Positions 52,814 to 62,614 of a stretch of 64,000 nt of DNA are shown piece after piece. A program made the translations under genes and the position numbers. The stretch spans positions 19,855 through 83,854 of the forward strand of contig JABABI010000016.1 of NCBI GenBank assembly GCA_014238335.1, in the 5' to 3' direction. The stretch's first letter is position 1. Each line of letters opens with the position of its first letter. A model generated the notes under the pieces. That model worked only from the letters and a program-made list of their open reading frames with translations, was not told the DNA's origin and ran no database searches. This DNA comes from Fuerstiella sp. Its GTDB lineage: Bacteria > Planctomycetota > Planctomycetia > Planctomycetales > Planctomycetaceae.

Positions 52814-55618
52814 ATGAGCAAGACTGTATTTCTTACCGTTGTTGTCTGGACGATCGTGTCGCCTCTCGTTTTGGGCGATCAAGTGACCGAAGCTGAGAAG
52901 CTTTTTGCGCTAAAGGTGCGTCCGCTTCTGCGTGAGAAATGTCTGGCCTGTCACGGAGCAGATCCGGAAAAGACTGAAGGCCGTTTCGATCTGACTTCGC
53001 GCGAAAAACTGCTGACAGGCGGTGAATCCTTTGGCAGCGATGTCGTCGTTCCTGGCAACGCCGCTGAGAGTTATCTGTACTCGATCGTAAAACGTGCCGA
53101 GCCGGATTTTGCAATGCCGCCGAAGGAATCGGAACAGCTGACCGAAGAGGAAACATGGTGGATCCGCGACTGGATCAACGGTGGTGCTCCCTGGCCTGAC
53201 GACAAACGTGTCGCCGAAATCTATGACCGGTATGCAGAGGGCGTTACCTGGACGACCAGCGGTGGCCTCAGCGACGAATGGACCAAACGCAAGTACAAGC
53301 CGGAAGACCTGTGGGCTTATCAACCGCTGTGGAAGAATGAAGGCGGCAGGCTGAAAAACGCAACGAGCAGTGCCGCAATTGACGTGTTGATTGGTGATCG
53401 AATGCAGGCTGCCGGTGTGAAAACAGCGCCCGGCGCAAATCGTCAGATATTGATTCGCCGAGCATTTTTCGACCTGACGGGACTGCCGCCCATCCCCGGC
53501 GACGTAGCAGCATTCGTTGGCGATTCCCGCAGTGATGATGTCGTCTGCGCCGAGCTGATTGATCAGCTTCTGGACAGTCCGCACTATGGTGAGCAATGGG
53601 GGCGGCACTGGCTGGACGTCGTGCGTTATGCGGACAGTTCCGGCTTCGCCAACGACTGGGAACGTCCCAATGCCTGGCGTTATCGCGATTACGTGATTCG
53701 AGCATTCAATGATGACAAACCATACGATCAGTTTATTCGCGAACAGATCGCCGGGGATGAAATTGTCGCACGGCGGAAAGCGGATGGCGGAAAGCCGGAT
53801 AGCGCAACAGCGACAGATGCCGAGTTGTTGTTAGCGGCCGGTTTTCTGCGGATGGGGCCATGGGAGCACACGGGTATGAGTGTTGCGAAAGTGACGCGGC
53901 AACTGTTTCTTGATGACATTACGGATTCGGTTGGACAGGTCTTTCTGGCTCACGCACTGCAGTGCTGCCGCTGCCATGACCATAAGTTTGATCCAATCCC
54001 GACAGAAGACTACTACTCGTTTCAGGCCGTGTTCGCGACCACTCAGTTTGCAGAAGTCGATACCGAATGGCTGGCTGGTGAGAACCAGTCCGGCATTGAA
54101 GAGGATCGTGGTTACCATCAGATGCGGCAGCAGGCGAACAGTGAGATGCTGAGTGTGCTGTCAAAGAAGAAAGCAGACAACGATCGCGAGTGGTTTGAAG
54201 AGCGGGGCCTGCCCTATAAGAGTCGTGCCGAAGCAAAGCAGGCCCGGGCCCCTCAAGAACATTTTCCGCCGAACAATCTGCTGAAGACGCCTAATGACTT
54301 TGGTCAGGATCGCATTGGCCGCAAATGGCAACTGCGGTTTCCGTGGGAACTGGATCGCTACCAATCCATCGCCTTTACCGTGTACAGCGGCAAGACGCCG
54401 GCAATGCGCAATGTCGCGGCGCGAATTCGGAAACCACCGAACCCCATGGCCAAAGGGCGACTGGAGAACACGGCCATCCTGACGGGCGGCGACTTGTTTG
54501 CTCCCGCGAAGCCTGTCGCTCCGGCCGTACTCAGCGCCGTACCGGGAGGGCTTGAATTTGAAGTGCCGGACACGGTCGAAGGACGCCGTTCCGCTTTAGC
54601 GGACTGGATTGCCAGCCCGCAAAACACGCTGACCGCACGAGTCATGGTGAACCGCATCTGGCAGCATCATTTCGGCCGAGGACTGGCTGGTAATCCGAAC
54701 AACTTCGGTACGACGGGCAAGAAGCCAACTCACCCGGAACTGCTGGATTGGCTGGCCGGTGAATTCATTCGCAGCGGCTGGTCGGTGAAACACATGCACC
54801 GACTGATCATGATGTCCGACACATATCGACAATCCAGCTCGCACCCGGATGCAAAATCGCTGGCCGAAAAGGATTCCGGCAGCCAGCTCTACGCGGCTTT
54901 CCGGCCACGTCGGCTGACAGCCGAGGAACTGCGTGACGCCATGCTGGCTGTGTCCGGAGAGTTGAACCCTGCCATCGGCGGGATTCCCATTCGCTCGGAC
55001 ATGAATCTGGAAGCCGCACTGCAGCCTCGCATGATTATGGGAACCTTTGCTCCCAGTTACGTGCCCAATCCAAAACCGGAGGATCGCAATCGTCGTTCGG
55101 TTTATGCCTTGAAGCTGCGAGGTCACCGCGACCCCATGATGGAAACCTTCAACCAGCCGGGGTCCGAAAAGTCGTGCGAAATTCGGGACAGCTCGACGAT
55201 TTCTCCGCAGGCGCTGACATTGCTCAACAGCGACGAAACCAACGACCGAGCTCTCGCGTTTGCTGCTGATGTGCGAAGAAAAACGGATTCCGACAAGTCC
55301 GCGATTGAAGCCATCTTTCAACGCGCTTTCGGACGCCGGCCTGCTGCTGAGGAGACAGCCGCTGCCATACAGCACTGGCGTGAAATGGAGATCGTTCAGT
55401 CACGGCTGACGTTTCAGCCTCGCGAATATCCCACCGAAGTCGTGCGTCGAGCCAGTGAAGAAAACACCGGGGAGCCTTTCACATTTACCGAACGTCTATT
55501 CGTCTATGATGACTATGTTCACGATCTGCAGCCGCATGAAGTTGACGCAAAGACGCGAGCCCTGGCAGACGTGTGTCTGGCAATCCTGAACAGCAACGAA
55601 TTTGTATTTGTTTATTAG
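52814..55618 (+). CDS. PSD1/PSCyt1/PSCyt2 protein (DUF1549-DUF1553) with c-type heme motif
   Basis: The 934-residue secreted protein has a signal peptide (1-21), a planctomycete cytochrome C domain with CLACH (43-47), then DUF1549 (FDLTGLPPIPGDVAAF, GRHWLDVVRYADSSGF) and DUF1553 in the C-terminal third (VNRIWQHHFGRGLAGNPNNF, RPRRLTAEELRDAMLAVSG). A CCRCHDHKFDPIPTEDYYS segment gives a second CxxCH (CRCH). Such proteins go with DUF1501 partners and are assumed to work on extracellular carbohydrates. The usual partner DUF1501 gene lies at 56981, after two inserted genes. Confidence 0.93.
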   Translation: MSKTVFLTVVVWTIVSPLVLGDQVTEAEKLFALKVRPLLREKCLACHGADPEKTEGRFDLTSREKLLTGGESFGSDVVVPGNAAESYLYSIVKRAEPDFAMPPKESEQLTEEETWWIRDWINGGAPWPDDKRVAEIYDRYAEGVTWTTSGGLSDEWTKRKYKPEDLWAYQPLWKNEGGRLKNATSSAAIDVLIGDRMQAAGVKTAPGANRQILIRRAFFDLTGLPPIPGDVAAFVGDSRSDDVVCAELIDQLLDSPHYGEQWGRHWLDVVRYADSSGFANDWERPNAWRYRDYVIRAFNDDKPYDQFIREQIAGDEIVARRKADGGKPDSATATDAELLLAAGFLRMGPWEHTGMSVAKVTRQLFLDDITDSVGQVFLAHALQCCRCHDHKFDPIPTEDYYSFQAVFATTQFAEVDTEWLAGENQSGIEEDRGYHQMRQQANSEMLSVLSKKKADNDREWFEERGLPYKSRAEAKQARAPQEHFPPNNLLKTPNDFGQDRIGRKWQLRFPWELDRYQSIAFTVYSGKTPAMRNVAARIRKPPNPMAKGRLENTAILTGGDLFAPAKPVAPAVLSAVPGGLEFEVPDTVEGRRSALADWIASPQNTLTARVMVNRIWQHHFGRGLAGNPNNFGTTGKKPTHPELLDWLAGEFIRSGWSVKHMHRLIMMSDTYRQSSSHPDAKSLAEKDSGSQLYAAFRPRRLTAEELRDAMLAVSGELNPAIGGIPIRSDMNLEAALQPRMIMGTFAPSYVPNPKPEDRNRRSVYALKLRGHRDPMMETFNQPGSEKSCEIRDSSTISPQALTLLNSDETNDRALAFAADVRRKTDSDKSAIEAIFQRAFGRRPAAEETAAAIQHWREMEIVQSRLTFQPREYPTEVVRRASEENTGEPFTFTERLFVYDDYVHDLQPHEVDAKTRALADVCLAILNSNEFVFVY

Positions 55619-55703
55619 CGCAGCAGAAAAGGGGTCACTATAATCGTGTCACCGTTCCGTGCCTCTCTCTGATTCCTGTTCGATTCGCAGCCATTGATGA
55701 ACC

Positions 55704-56468
55704 ATGCAGTTTCCGACTGACGACAACTCCGCCACTCTGCATGCACTTTTCCCCACGTTGGTTTACCAGATAGCTCTGACGGCCGATCAATCGTATCCGT
55801 TCGCCTTTCAGAATGAGGCTGAAGAATTCCGGTTCCAGGTGGAGAGAGGAACTGGTGGTAAACATTTTGCGGGCGAATACCACGGAAAAATTCTTTTACA
55901 TCAACAGAAATCTTTGCAGCCGTTCTTCAAAACTCTCGCGGAACATGTTGGCAAATACCTGCGTGTGCTGGGGATGAAGCCTGAATTCTTTGAGATGCAG
56001 TGTCTCAAAAGCTGGTTCGTGTTATGCGAATCGAGCGACGGAGAAAACGACGCCATGATGTCTCACAATCATTCGTGCAGTGATATATCCTGGGTGTACT
56101 ACATCAATGTGCCCAATGACGCCGGTGGCATCAGGTTTCACGCGGGGCAGAGTCTTAACACGGCCCCGTTTGGATCTGCGTTTCACTACGACTGGGATGA
56201 CGAACAGAAGTCCGCTGTCAATAAGCTCAACTGTTGGAACCGCGACACCTGGTCCATGCAACCCACCGCTGGCGACCTGTTGGTGTTTCCTGGGCACCAG
56301 CTGCATTCGGTCGACGCAAATCGCAGTGAAACAACCCGGATTTCGGTTGCAGGTGATATTGCGCTGACACTTCGGGAAGAATACGTGAACCTGGAATTCG
56401 GCCGAACGGCGCAGAAGCACTGGTTGCCGCTGCCGCTGACGGAGAGGCGTGTCGACGATGATTCGTGA
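55704..56468 (+). CDS. Putative 2-oxoglutarate/Fe(II) oxygenase
   Basis: The 254-residue protein matches the small putative 2OG-Fe(II) oxygenase family (TIGR02466 type). The iron-binding part is SHNHSCSDISWVYYINVP, with likely His and Asp ligands, then DLLVFPGHQLHSVDANRSETTRISVAGDI with the distal His and the Arg for 2OG. The N-terminus LFPTLVYQIALT is typical. The substrate is unknown. It follows PSD1 on the same strand by 85 bp. Confidence 0.75.
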   Translation: MQFPTDDNSATLHALFPTLVYQIALTADQSYPFAFQNEAEEFRFQVERGTGGKHFAGEYHGKILLHQQKSLQPFFKTLAEHVGKYLRVLGMKPEFFEMQCLKSWFVLCESSDGENDAMMSHNHSCSDISWVYYINVPNDAGGIRFHAGQSLNTAPFGSAFHYDWDDEQKSAVNKLNCWNRDTWSMQPTAGDLLVFPGHQLHSVDANRSETTRISVAGDIALTLREEYVNLEFGRTAQKHWLPLPLTERRVDDDS

Positions 56469-56483
56469 GGGAATGTTCCAACT

Positions 56484-56967
56484 GAAATGTCCAATTTCGA
56501 ACAAGGAATGTCCCATTTTGAAGTGAATCGCGGGAAGTGGCATGACGGTTGAAGATGGGTTAATCGAGTTTGCAGTGCGAGCGATGAAGGTTGCACAATC
56601 GCTGCCGGACACTCAGTCAGGGAAACACGTCGGATGCCAACTTCTGCGATCCGGAACTTCTCCGGCACCGAACTGTGGAGAGGCACAAAGTGCGGAATTC
56701 AGGAAAGATTTCGTTCACAAGCTCAAGGTCGCGTTAAAGGAGTAGCGTGAGACGAAAATCTGGCTGAAAATCATCGAAAGACAGCCGTTGTGTGACCCGA
56801 ATCGAATGAAAAGCATCATCGAAGAATGTGATGAATTGATTGCGGTCCTGACCGCCAGTGTCAGGACGGCACAAGAAAATCGGTAGTCGCCTGGCCGGGC
56901 GTGCGCTAACAGAACTTGAGTGTCTTCCCTTTACCCCTGGGCATTCCTTGTTTGACATTGGATATTC
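56484..56967. repeat. Imperfect inverted repeats flanking the four-helix-bundle gene
   Basis: The left copy (about 56484-56515) contains GTCCAATTTCGAACAAGG continuing as AATGTCCCA. The right copy (about 56937-56967) on the opposite strand reads TCCAATGTCAAACAAGGAAT continuing as GCCCA. About 24 of 30 positions agree. They bracket the broken four-helix-bundle gene, like the ends of a mobile cassette. The right copy lies 13 bp before the DUF1501 start. Confidence 0.5.
56542..56886 (+). pseudogene. Four-helix-bundle (23S rRNA intervening-sequence type) protein, interrupted by TAG
   Basis: The frame runs 67 residues (ATG 56542) to TAG at 56743-56745, then continues open in the same frame to 56886, for 114 residues in all when read through. 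Family landmarks lie on both sides: GKHVGCQLLRSGTSPAPNCGEAQSAEFRKDFVHKLKVALKE before, RETKIWLKIIER and IIEECDELIAVL after, at the expected spacing. The stop replaces a residue (probably Leu, TTG to TAG) inside helix three. A truncated product is unlikely to fold. Suppression is possible but there is no evidence for it. Confidence 0.8.
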
Positions 56968-56980
56968 AGATCGACCTGAC

Positions 56981-58375
56981 ATGAACCATCAACTTCATAA
57001 TCGACGGGAGCATCTGTACGGTCTCGGGGCCGGCATTGGCAGCGTTGCTTTTTCGTCGATGCTGGCGGAAGCTGCCACCGCCGCAGGTGCGCAGCAGCCG
57101 CACTTTCCTGAAGCCAAAGCGAAGCACTGCATCTTTCTGTACATGGAAGGCGGGCCGTCGCACATCGACACTTTCGATCCCAAGCCAAAGCTGAAGGAAC
57201 TGCATCTGCAGGAATTCAACCGTTCGGGTGAAGAGCAGTCGGCGATGTCCAGCGGCAAGCGGTACTACGTGCAAAGTCCGTTTGAATTCAAAAAGCACGG
57301 AGAATCCGGCGCAGACATGTGCCATTTGTGGGAGAATCTGGCGGGCGTCGCGGACGAACTGTGCTTTTATCGCGGGTGCCAGGTCGAGTCCGTTAATCAT
57401 CCGACCGCCAATTACCATGTTAACACCGGCAACCGTTTTGGCGGTGACCCGGCGCTGGGATCCTGGGTGAACTACGGGCTGGGTACTGAAAACCAAGACC
57501 TGCCTGGATTCATTGTGCTGCCCGAATTCGCCCATCCGCAGGGCGGGGCAGCCAACTGGTCGAACGGTTTCCTGCCTACCAGCCTGCAGGGCACTCCGCT
57601 GCGGCCAAAGGGTTCGCCAATTCTTGACATTCATCCCCGCGATGAGATCACTCGGCCTCATCAGCGAAAGACGCTCGACTTTCTGGACCAGTTGAACAAA
57701 CGCCACGCGGCTCGACATCCAGGACATGATCAGCTGGCGGCCCGCATGCAAAGCTACGAACTGGCGTTTAGGATGCAGATGCAGGTGCCGGACATCGTCG
57801 ACATTTCCCGCGAATCAAAACAGACTCTGGACAGCTACGGTGTGGATCAGGAACCCACGGACAATCTCGCTCGCCGCTGTCTTCTGGCTCGCAAGCTCGT
57901 TGAGAAAGGTGTTCGATTCGTGCAGTTATACGCCAGTACGTGGGATTCTCATGACTACATCGCCAAGGCTCATGGCAGCCTGATTCCCTCGGTCGACAAA
58001 CCGATCGCGGCATTGATCAGCGATCTGAAAGAACGCGGACTGCTGGACGAAACACTGATTGTCTGGATGGGCGAATTCGGTCGCACACCGGACAACGGCG
58101 TTCGCGGTGGCGGCGTGGCCTATGGCCGCGATCACAACCCCAATGCGATGACGATATGGATGGCGGGCGGCGGCTGCAGGGCAGGCCATACCGTCGGAGT
58201 CACCGACGAAATCGGGGCAGAAGCTGTCGAACACGTTCACCACATCCGCGATTTTCACGTGACGCTGCTGCGGTTACTGGGACTCGACGACAACAAGCTG
58301 AGCTACTACCACGCCGGTCGCTTCAAACAGCTCAGCCAGTTTGGCGGCAAGGCGATCGAGGAACTAATGGCCTGA
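56981..58375 (+). CDS. DUF1501 domain protein
   Basis: The 464-residue protein has a Tat-like leader (RREHLYGLGAGIGSVAFSSM) and the family core: CIFLYMEGGPSHIDTFDPKP, NHPTANYHVNTGNRFGGDPALGSW, and TLIVWMGEFGRTPDNGVRGG followed by GRDHNPNAMTIWMAGGGC. It is the usual partner of the PSD1 protein at 52814. ATG 56981 is chosen because the leader begins there; a longer frame enters the inverted repeat and the four-helix-bundle gene. It has the alkaline phosphatase-like fold but no assigned activity. Confidence 0.92.
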   Translation: MNHQLHNRREHLYGLGAGIGSVAFSSMLAEAATAAGAQQPHFPEAKAKHCIFLYMEGGPSHIDTFDPKPKLKELHLQEFNRSGEEQSAMSSGKRYYVQSPFEFKKHGESGADMCHLWENLAGVADELCFYRGCQVESVNHPTANYHVNTGNRFGGDPALGSWVNYGLGTENQDLPGFIVLPEFAHPQGGAANWSNGFLPTSLQGTPLRPKGSPILDIHPRDEITRPHQRKTLDFLDQLNKRHAARHPGHDQLAARMQSYELAFRMQMQVPDIVDISRESKQTLDSYGVDQEPTDNLARRCLLARKLVEKGVRFVQLYASTWDSHDYIAKAHGSLIPSVDKPIAALISDLKERGLLDETLIVWMGEFGRTPDNGVRGGGVAYGRDHNPNAMTIWMAGGGCRAGHTVGVTDEIGAEAVEHVHHIRDFHVTLLRLLGLDDNKLSYYHAGRFKQLSQFGGKAIEELMA

Positions 58376-58590
58376 GGCTGGGCTCTGGTGCAACTTGAGG
58401 AAAATCACTAATCGCCTGCGGCTTTCGTCAGGAACGCCGACAACCTCGGTGGGTTGGCGAATGAGAATTCCTCATCCGTCACCTCGTTTGTCGGGGTGGT
58501 TCTCGGGCTGCTGCACTATTCCGCGCAGTAGTGCCACGGCCTGAAAACCACTGGGGCGAGCCCTGGTGGCGGTAGATTCTTTATCTGTTG

Positions 58591-60009
58591 TTAAAGCTGC
58601 GAATGAATAACGACCGTTTTCATTTCGGTCATCTCTTCGATGGCGTATTTCGGGCCTTCTTTTCCCAGGCCGCTATCCTTAAGGCCGCCGTATGGCATCA
58701 GATCTGTGCGCCACATGGGGCCCCAGTTGATGTGGATGTTGCCGCTGTGGACGTGGCGAGCAAACTTCATGGCGGCGTCGATGTCCTGAGTGAACACGCC
58801 GGCACTCAGGCCGTAATTCGAGTCGTTGGCCATGCGAATGGCGTCGTTGATGTCGGTGGCTCGCAGGATCGCGACCGCCGGGCCAAAGACTTCTTCGCGG
58901 ACAACTTTCATGTCCGCCGTGGCCCCATCAATTAGCGCGGGTTGCACGACGGCACCGTTACGCTCTCCACCGCACATCAAATCCGCCCCCTGGCGGACGG
59001 CTTCGTTAATCCAGTCGTGAACGCGTTGTGCATCCTGAGTGCGCACCATGGGGCCCACCTGAGTTTTGTCGTTAAGCTGATCGCCCGCCACAATCGATTC
59101 GACTTCCGGTCGCAGTGAGGCAATAAGTGCGTCGTGAACTTCGTCCAGCACGATCAGACGCTGGGCCGAGATGCAGACCTGTCCCGCATTCGCATAGCCG
59201 CAGGCCAGTGTCGCCTTTGTGACCATGTCCATATTCGCATCGGGCATGACGATGAGCGGACTGTTGGATCCCAGTTCCATCGTGACGCGTTTCAGTCCGG
59301 CAACTTTGCAAATCTGTTCACCGACTTCCTGGCTGCCCGTAAAACTAATTTTGCGAACTCGACGATCAGTACAAATTGCGTTGCCAACCGTGCCACCGCT
59401 GCCGGTGATGCACGTGATCGCCAGCGGTGGCACGCCGGATTCCAGCAGGATTTCAACCAGTTTCAGCGCTACCAGCGGCGTATCACTGGCTGGTTTCAGA
59501 ACAACGGAATTACCAGCTGCTAATGCCGGGCCCACTTTGTGACATACCAGATTCAAAGGAAAGTTGAACGGTGTGATGGCGGCGATGACGCCGCAGGGCA
59601 CTCGCATTGTAAACCCCAGCTTGCCTTCCGTGCCCGCGCCCCCGTCCAGCGGCAGAAACTCACCGCCCAGACGTTTGGCTTCCTCGCTGCTGAGATCAAT
59701 GGTTTGAGCAGAACGTTCGACTTCACCCGTCGCTTCGCGAAGCGTCTTGCCTTCCTCCATGCTGATCGTGCGCGCCAGGTCGTCAGCGCGGTCTCGCATG
59801 AGATTCGCCGCCATTCGCAGCATCACATACCGATCATAGGCGTGCACGGCTGCCATGGCAGCGGCGCCCTCAACGGCCGAGGCGAGAGCTGTTTCGACAT
59901 CTTCGGCAGATGCCGACGGAACAGTGCCGATGACGTTTCCGCTGAAAGGATTCGTCACTTCGATTACCGTGTCTCGATCCCGCCATGCTCCTGCCAGATA
60001 GAATTTCAT
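58591..60009 (-). CDS. NAD(P)-dependent aldehyde dehydrogenase
   Basis: The 472-residue enzyme has the ALDH signatures: the general base Glu in MELGSNSPLIV and the nucleophile Cys in YANAGQVCISAQRL, with the nucleotide-binding FTGSQEVGEQI. Asn in TPFNFPLNL completes the site. Overall it resembles non-phosphorylating glyceraldehyde-3-phosphate, lactaldehyde or succinate-semialdehyde types (about 470 residues); the substrate cannot be fixed. ATG 60009 (MKFYLAGAW) fits. It is alone on the minus strand, divergent from the sulfatase. Confidence 0.92.
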   Translation of the reverse strand: MKFYLAGAWRDRDTVIEVTNPFSGNVIGTVPSASAEDVETALASAVEGAAAMAAVHAYDRYVMLRMAANLMRDRADDLARTISMEEGKTLREATGEVERSAQTIDLSSEEAKRLGGEFLPLDGGAGTEGKLGFTMRVPCGVIAAITPFNFPLNLVCHKVGPALAAGNSVVLKPASDTPLVALKLVEILLESGVPPLAITCITGSGGTVGNAICTDRRVRKISFTGSQEVGEQICKVAGLKRVTMELGSNSPLIVMPDANMDMVTKATLACGYANAGQVCISAQRLIVLDEVHDALIASLRPEVESIVAGDQLNDKTQVGPMVRTQDAQRVHDWINEAVRQGADLMCGGERNGAVVQPALIDGATADMKVVREEVFGPAVAILRATDINDAIRMANDSNYGLSAGVFTQDIDAAMKFARHVHSGNIHINWGPMWRTDLMPYGGLKDSGLGKEGPKYAIEEMTEMKTVVIHSQL

Positions 60010-60217
60010 CGCAATCTCCGGAACCTGTTGAGTATGTTTAAGAAGGACTAAACGATAACGGTCAGCACTTCGCAAGCAAGCTGCGGGATAAGGCATCACC
60101 GGGTTGTCGCGAATATTCTCAGGCTGGGCAATGATGGCAGCACAGAAACGGTGTAGACTGAGGGGCTGGCTCTACTTCGCTGGTGATTTAATTGTCCGTG
60201 TGCCGAGGTTCTGTTTT

Positions 60218-62422
60218 ATGCGTGTCTTTCCTTGTGTCGTTTTGTCAGCAGTTGCGGTTTTTCAGATAGAACAGGCAGCGGCACAGAAGCAGGAGAAGGG
60301 TGATCCTGTTGCGGAAGCGGCCGTTCAATTACCAGCTGGAGCGCTGGAGTTTCCGGAGCTCGAACTGCAGTTCGGCACGGCGTACCGTCACGAAACGTCG
60401 GTCGTCATTGTGCTTGAGAGTTTGCCGAACGGCCATCAACTGATCGTCCCGAGAATGGCAAATGTCGTTGAACGCATTCGCTGGATCGGCGGCGACGCGA
60501 CGGCGACCATGACGCTGAAGCCGGAAATTAATCACTGGGTTGTCAGGCTTTCGCCGCCGCCGGCCGGTGAGAAGAAGTTACTGGTGCTGGATCTTGATTC
60601 GTCTCCAAAGACATTCAACGACAATGTGGTCGCAGTGGAGAACAAAGACGGCGTGATTTCGCTGCCGGCAAAGTTTGCCACCGTGCACGGCGAGAAACTG
60701 CGATTCGAACCTCAGCCACACAAGAACACAGTTGGATACTGGGCCGTCGAAAAAGACTTCGCTGAGTGGCACTGCAATGTTTCACACGCAGGTTGGTTCG
60801 ACGTTGAGATTCTTCAGGGATGCGGCCAGGGGCATGGGGGCAGTGATGTTGAGCTGCGCGTGGCTGATCAGCGATTGTCTTTCAAGGTTCAGGAAACCGG
60901 ACACTTTCAGAATTTTCGATGGCGACATCTCGGTCAGGTCCAGTTGCAGGCCGCAGACGACGTTTTGTTACAATTGATCCCACTGAAAAAAGTTGCCGGC
61001 GCGGTGATGGACTGTCGCGAGATTCGTCTGGTGCCGGTGAAAAACAACGACGTGTCTCTGCGCCGCACGGGGCTGAATGTCGATGGCGGTCGTGCTGATA
61101 GTCGAACCGTGCAGAACAAACGGCCCAACGTTCTGGTGATTCTGACTGACGATCAGGGCACGCTGGATGCCGGTTGCTATGGTTCTCGTGACCTGTTTAC
61201 TCCTCGCATGGACGGCCTTGCCAATGCTGGCGTCCGTTTCACTCAGGCGTATTCGCATATGGTGTGTTGTCCGGCTCGAGCGATGTTGATGACCGGTCGA
61301 CATCCTCAACGATCAGGCATCAATTCCTGGACTCAGGGAGATCTGAACGCAAAACGCGGCATCAACATGGCCGCTGGTGAACTGACGATTGCGGAGGTGC
61401 TGAAGGCGGCCGGATATCGAACGGCACTGTTCGGAAAATGGCATCTGGGTGCCGCCGATGACGCCGGGCCGACCACTCAGGGATTCGACGAATTCTTCGG
61501 TCATCGCGGAGGATTTATCGACAACTACAACCACTACTTTCTACACGGCAGCGGCTTTCACGACCTGTATCGCGGCATTACAGAGGTGCAGAAACGTGGT
61601 CAGTATTTTCCGGACATGACTGTCGAGGAAAGCAGGCGATTTCTGAGTGAACACATCAGCGACCATGCCGACGCACCGTTCTTTCTGTACGCCGCATTTA
61701 ACATTCCACATTATCCCGAACAGGGAGATTCACGGTTCGATCAGTTGTACGCGACAGCAAAGATGCCGCGACAAAGTTACGGGCGAATGATTACCACGGT
61801 GGATGATCGCATCGGGCAGATTCTGGATGAACTCGATCGTCTGGGCGTACGGGACAACACTGCGGTCATCTTTCAAAGCGATAACGGTCATTCAGCGGAA
61901 GACTATCAAATTAAGCCCGACAAACACATGTCGGACCTGCCCCAGGGGCACAACTACGGGGCCAACGGTGGAGGCGGAAACACGGGAAAGTGGAAGGGAC
62001 ACAAGGCCACGTTTTACGAAGGCGGCCTGCGAGTTCCGGCGATTGTCAGCTATCCCAAACGGCTGCCATCACGTGAGGTGCGTGATCAGGCGATTACACT
62101 TTGCGACTGGTTGCCAACGATCACAGAACTCTGCGATGTTGATCTGCCTGAAAATCACGTCCTGGACGGGCGAAGTCTGCTGCCCATCATCAACGACAAC
62201 GCGAAATCACATCATTCGGTCATGCACTGGCAATGGCAGTCAAAGTGGGCGGTACGCGACGGCGACTGGAAACTGATAGGCAACGCCAAACGTGCTCCGG
62301 AACTTGTCAATCTGGCGGACAGGGAACCGGAAAGCATTAATCATGCGAAGGAAAAACCCGAAGTCGTGGCGCGTCTGCAGACGCTGTATGACGAGTGGAC
62401 TGAACGTGTCAGCCAGCGTTGA
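60218..62422 (+). CDS. Secreted two-domain sulfatase
   Basis: The 734-residue protein has a signal peptide (about 1-22), an extra N-terminal part with a beta-sandwich (about 155-275; GYWAVEKDFAEW, GWFDVEILQGCGQGHGGSD, GHFQNFRW), which resembles a carbohydrate-binding domain common in planctomycete sulfatases, and a sulfatase domain from residue 302. The formylglycine motif is standard CxPxR, Cys350 in VCCPARAMLMTGR; metal residues are in VILTDDQG and FQSDNGHS. It probably desulfates an algal or host polysaccharide. ATG 60218 is chosen from the signal peptide. Confidence 0.92.
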   Translation: MRVFPCVVLSAVAVFQIEQAAAQKQEKGDPVAEAAVQLPAGALEFPELELQFGTAYRHETSVVIVLESLPNGHQLIVPRMANVVERIRWIGGDATATMTLKPEINHWVVRLSPPPAGEKKLLVLDLDSSPKTFNDNVVAVENKDGVISLPAKFATVHGEKLRFEPQPHKNTVGYWAVEKDFAEWHCNVSHAGWFDVEILQGCGQGHGGSDVELRVADQRLSFKVQETGHFQNFRWRHLGQVQLQAADDVLLQLIPLKKVAGAVMDCREIRLVPVKNNDVSLRRTGLNVDGGRADSRTVQNKRPNVLVILTDDQGTLDAGCYGSRDLFTPRMDGLANAGVRFTQAYSHMVCCPARAMLMTGRHPQRSGINSWTQGDLNAKRGINMAAGELTIAEVLKAAGYRTALFGKWHLGAADDAGPTTQGFDEFFGHRGGFIDNYNHYFLHGSGFHDLYRGITEVQKRGQYFPDMTVEESRRFLSEHISDHADAPFFLYAAFNIPHYPEQGDSRFDQLYATAKMPRQSYGRMITTVDDRIGQILDELDRLGVRDNTAVIFQSDNGHSAEDYQIKPDKHMSDLPQGHNYGANGGGGNTGKWKGHKATFYEGGLRVPAIVSYPKRLPSREVRDQAITLCDWLPTITELCDVDLPENHVLDGRSLLPIINDNAKSHHSVMHWQWQSKWAVRDGDWKLIGNAKRAPELVNLADREPESINHAKEKPEVVARLQTLYDEWTERVSQR

Positions 62423-62614
62423 TGCTGTGCGGTCAGCGCGGTTGAAATTGCTCTGGTGTGACGGAATGACTCCGGTCCGATTCCTTCGACTGCCGAAAGT
62501 ATGCAAAGAGCGCCCGGCCATTCCGGTCTTGCTGCCTGGGAATCGCCAGCGTAAAACACGGATCGGCGGAATCTGCCGGTTAACAGTCCCATGAATGGAT
62601 GCATGGAGCGAACG

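Noticed and set aside
51883..52821. 312-aa minus-strand frame opposite the Gfo/Idh/MocA gene
   Set aside because: Shadow of a clear oxidoreductase; His/Arg-rich composition with no domain.
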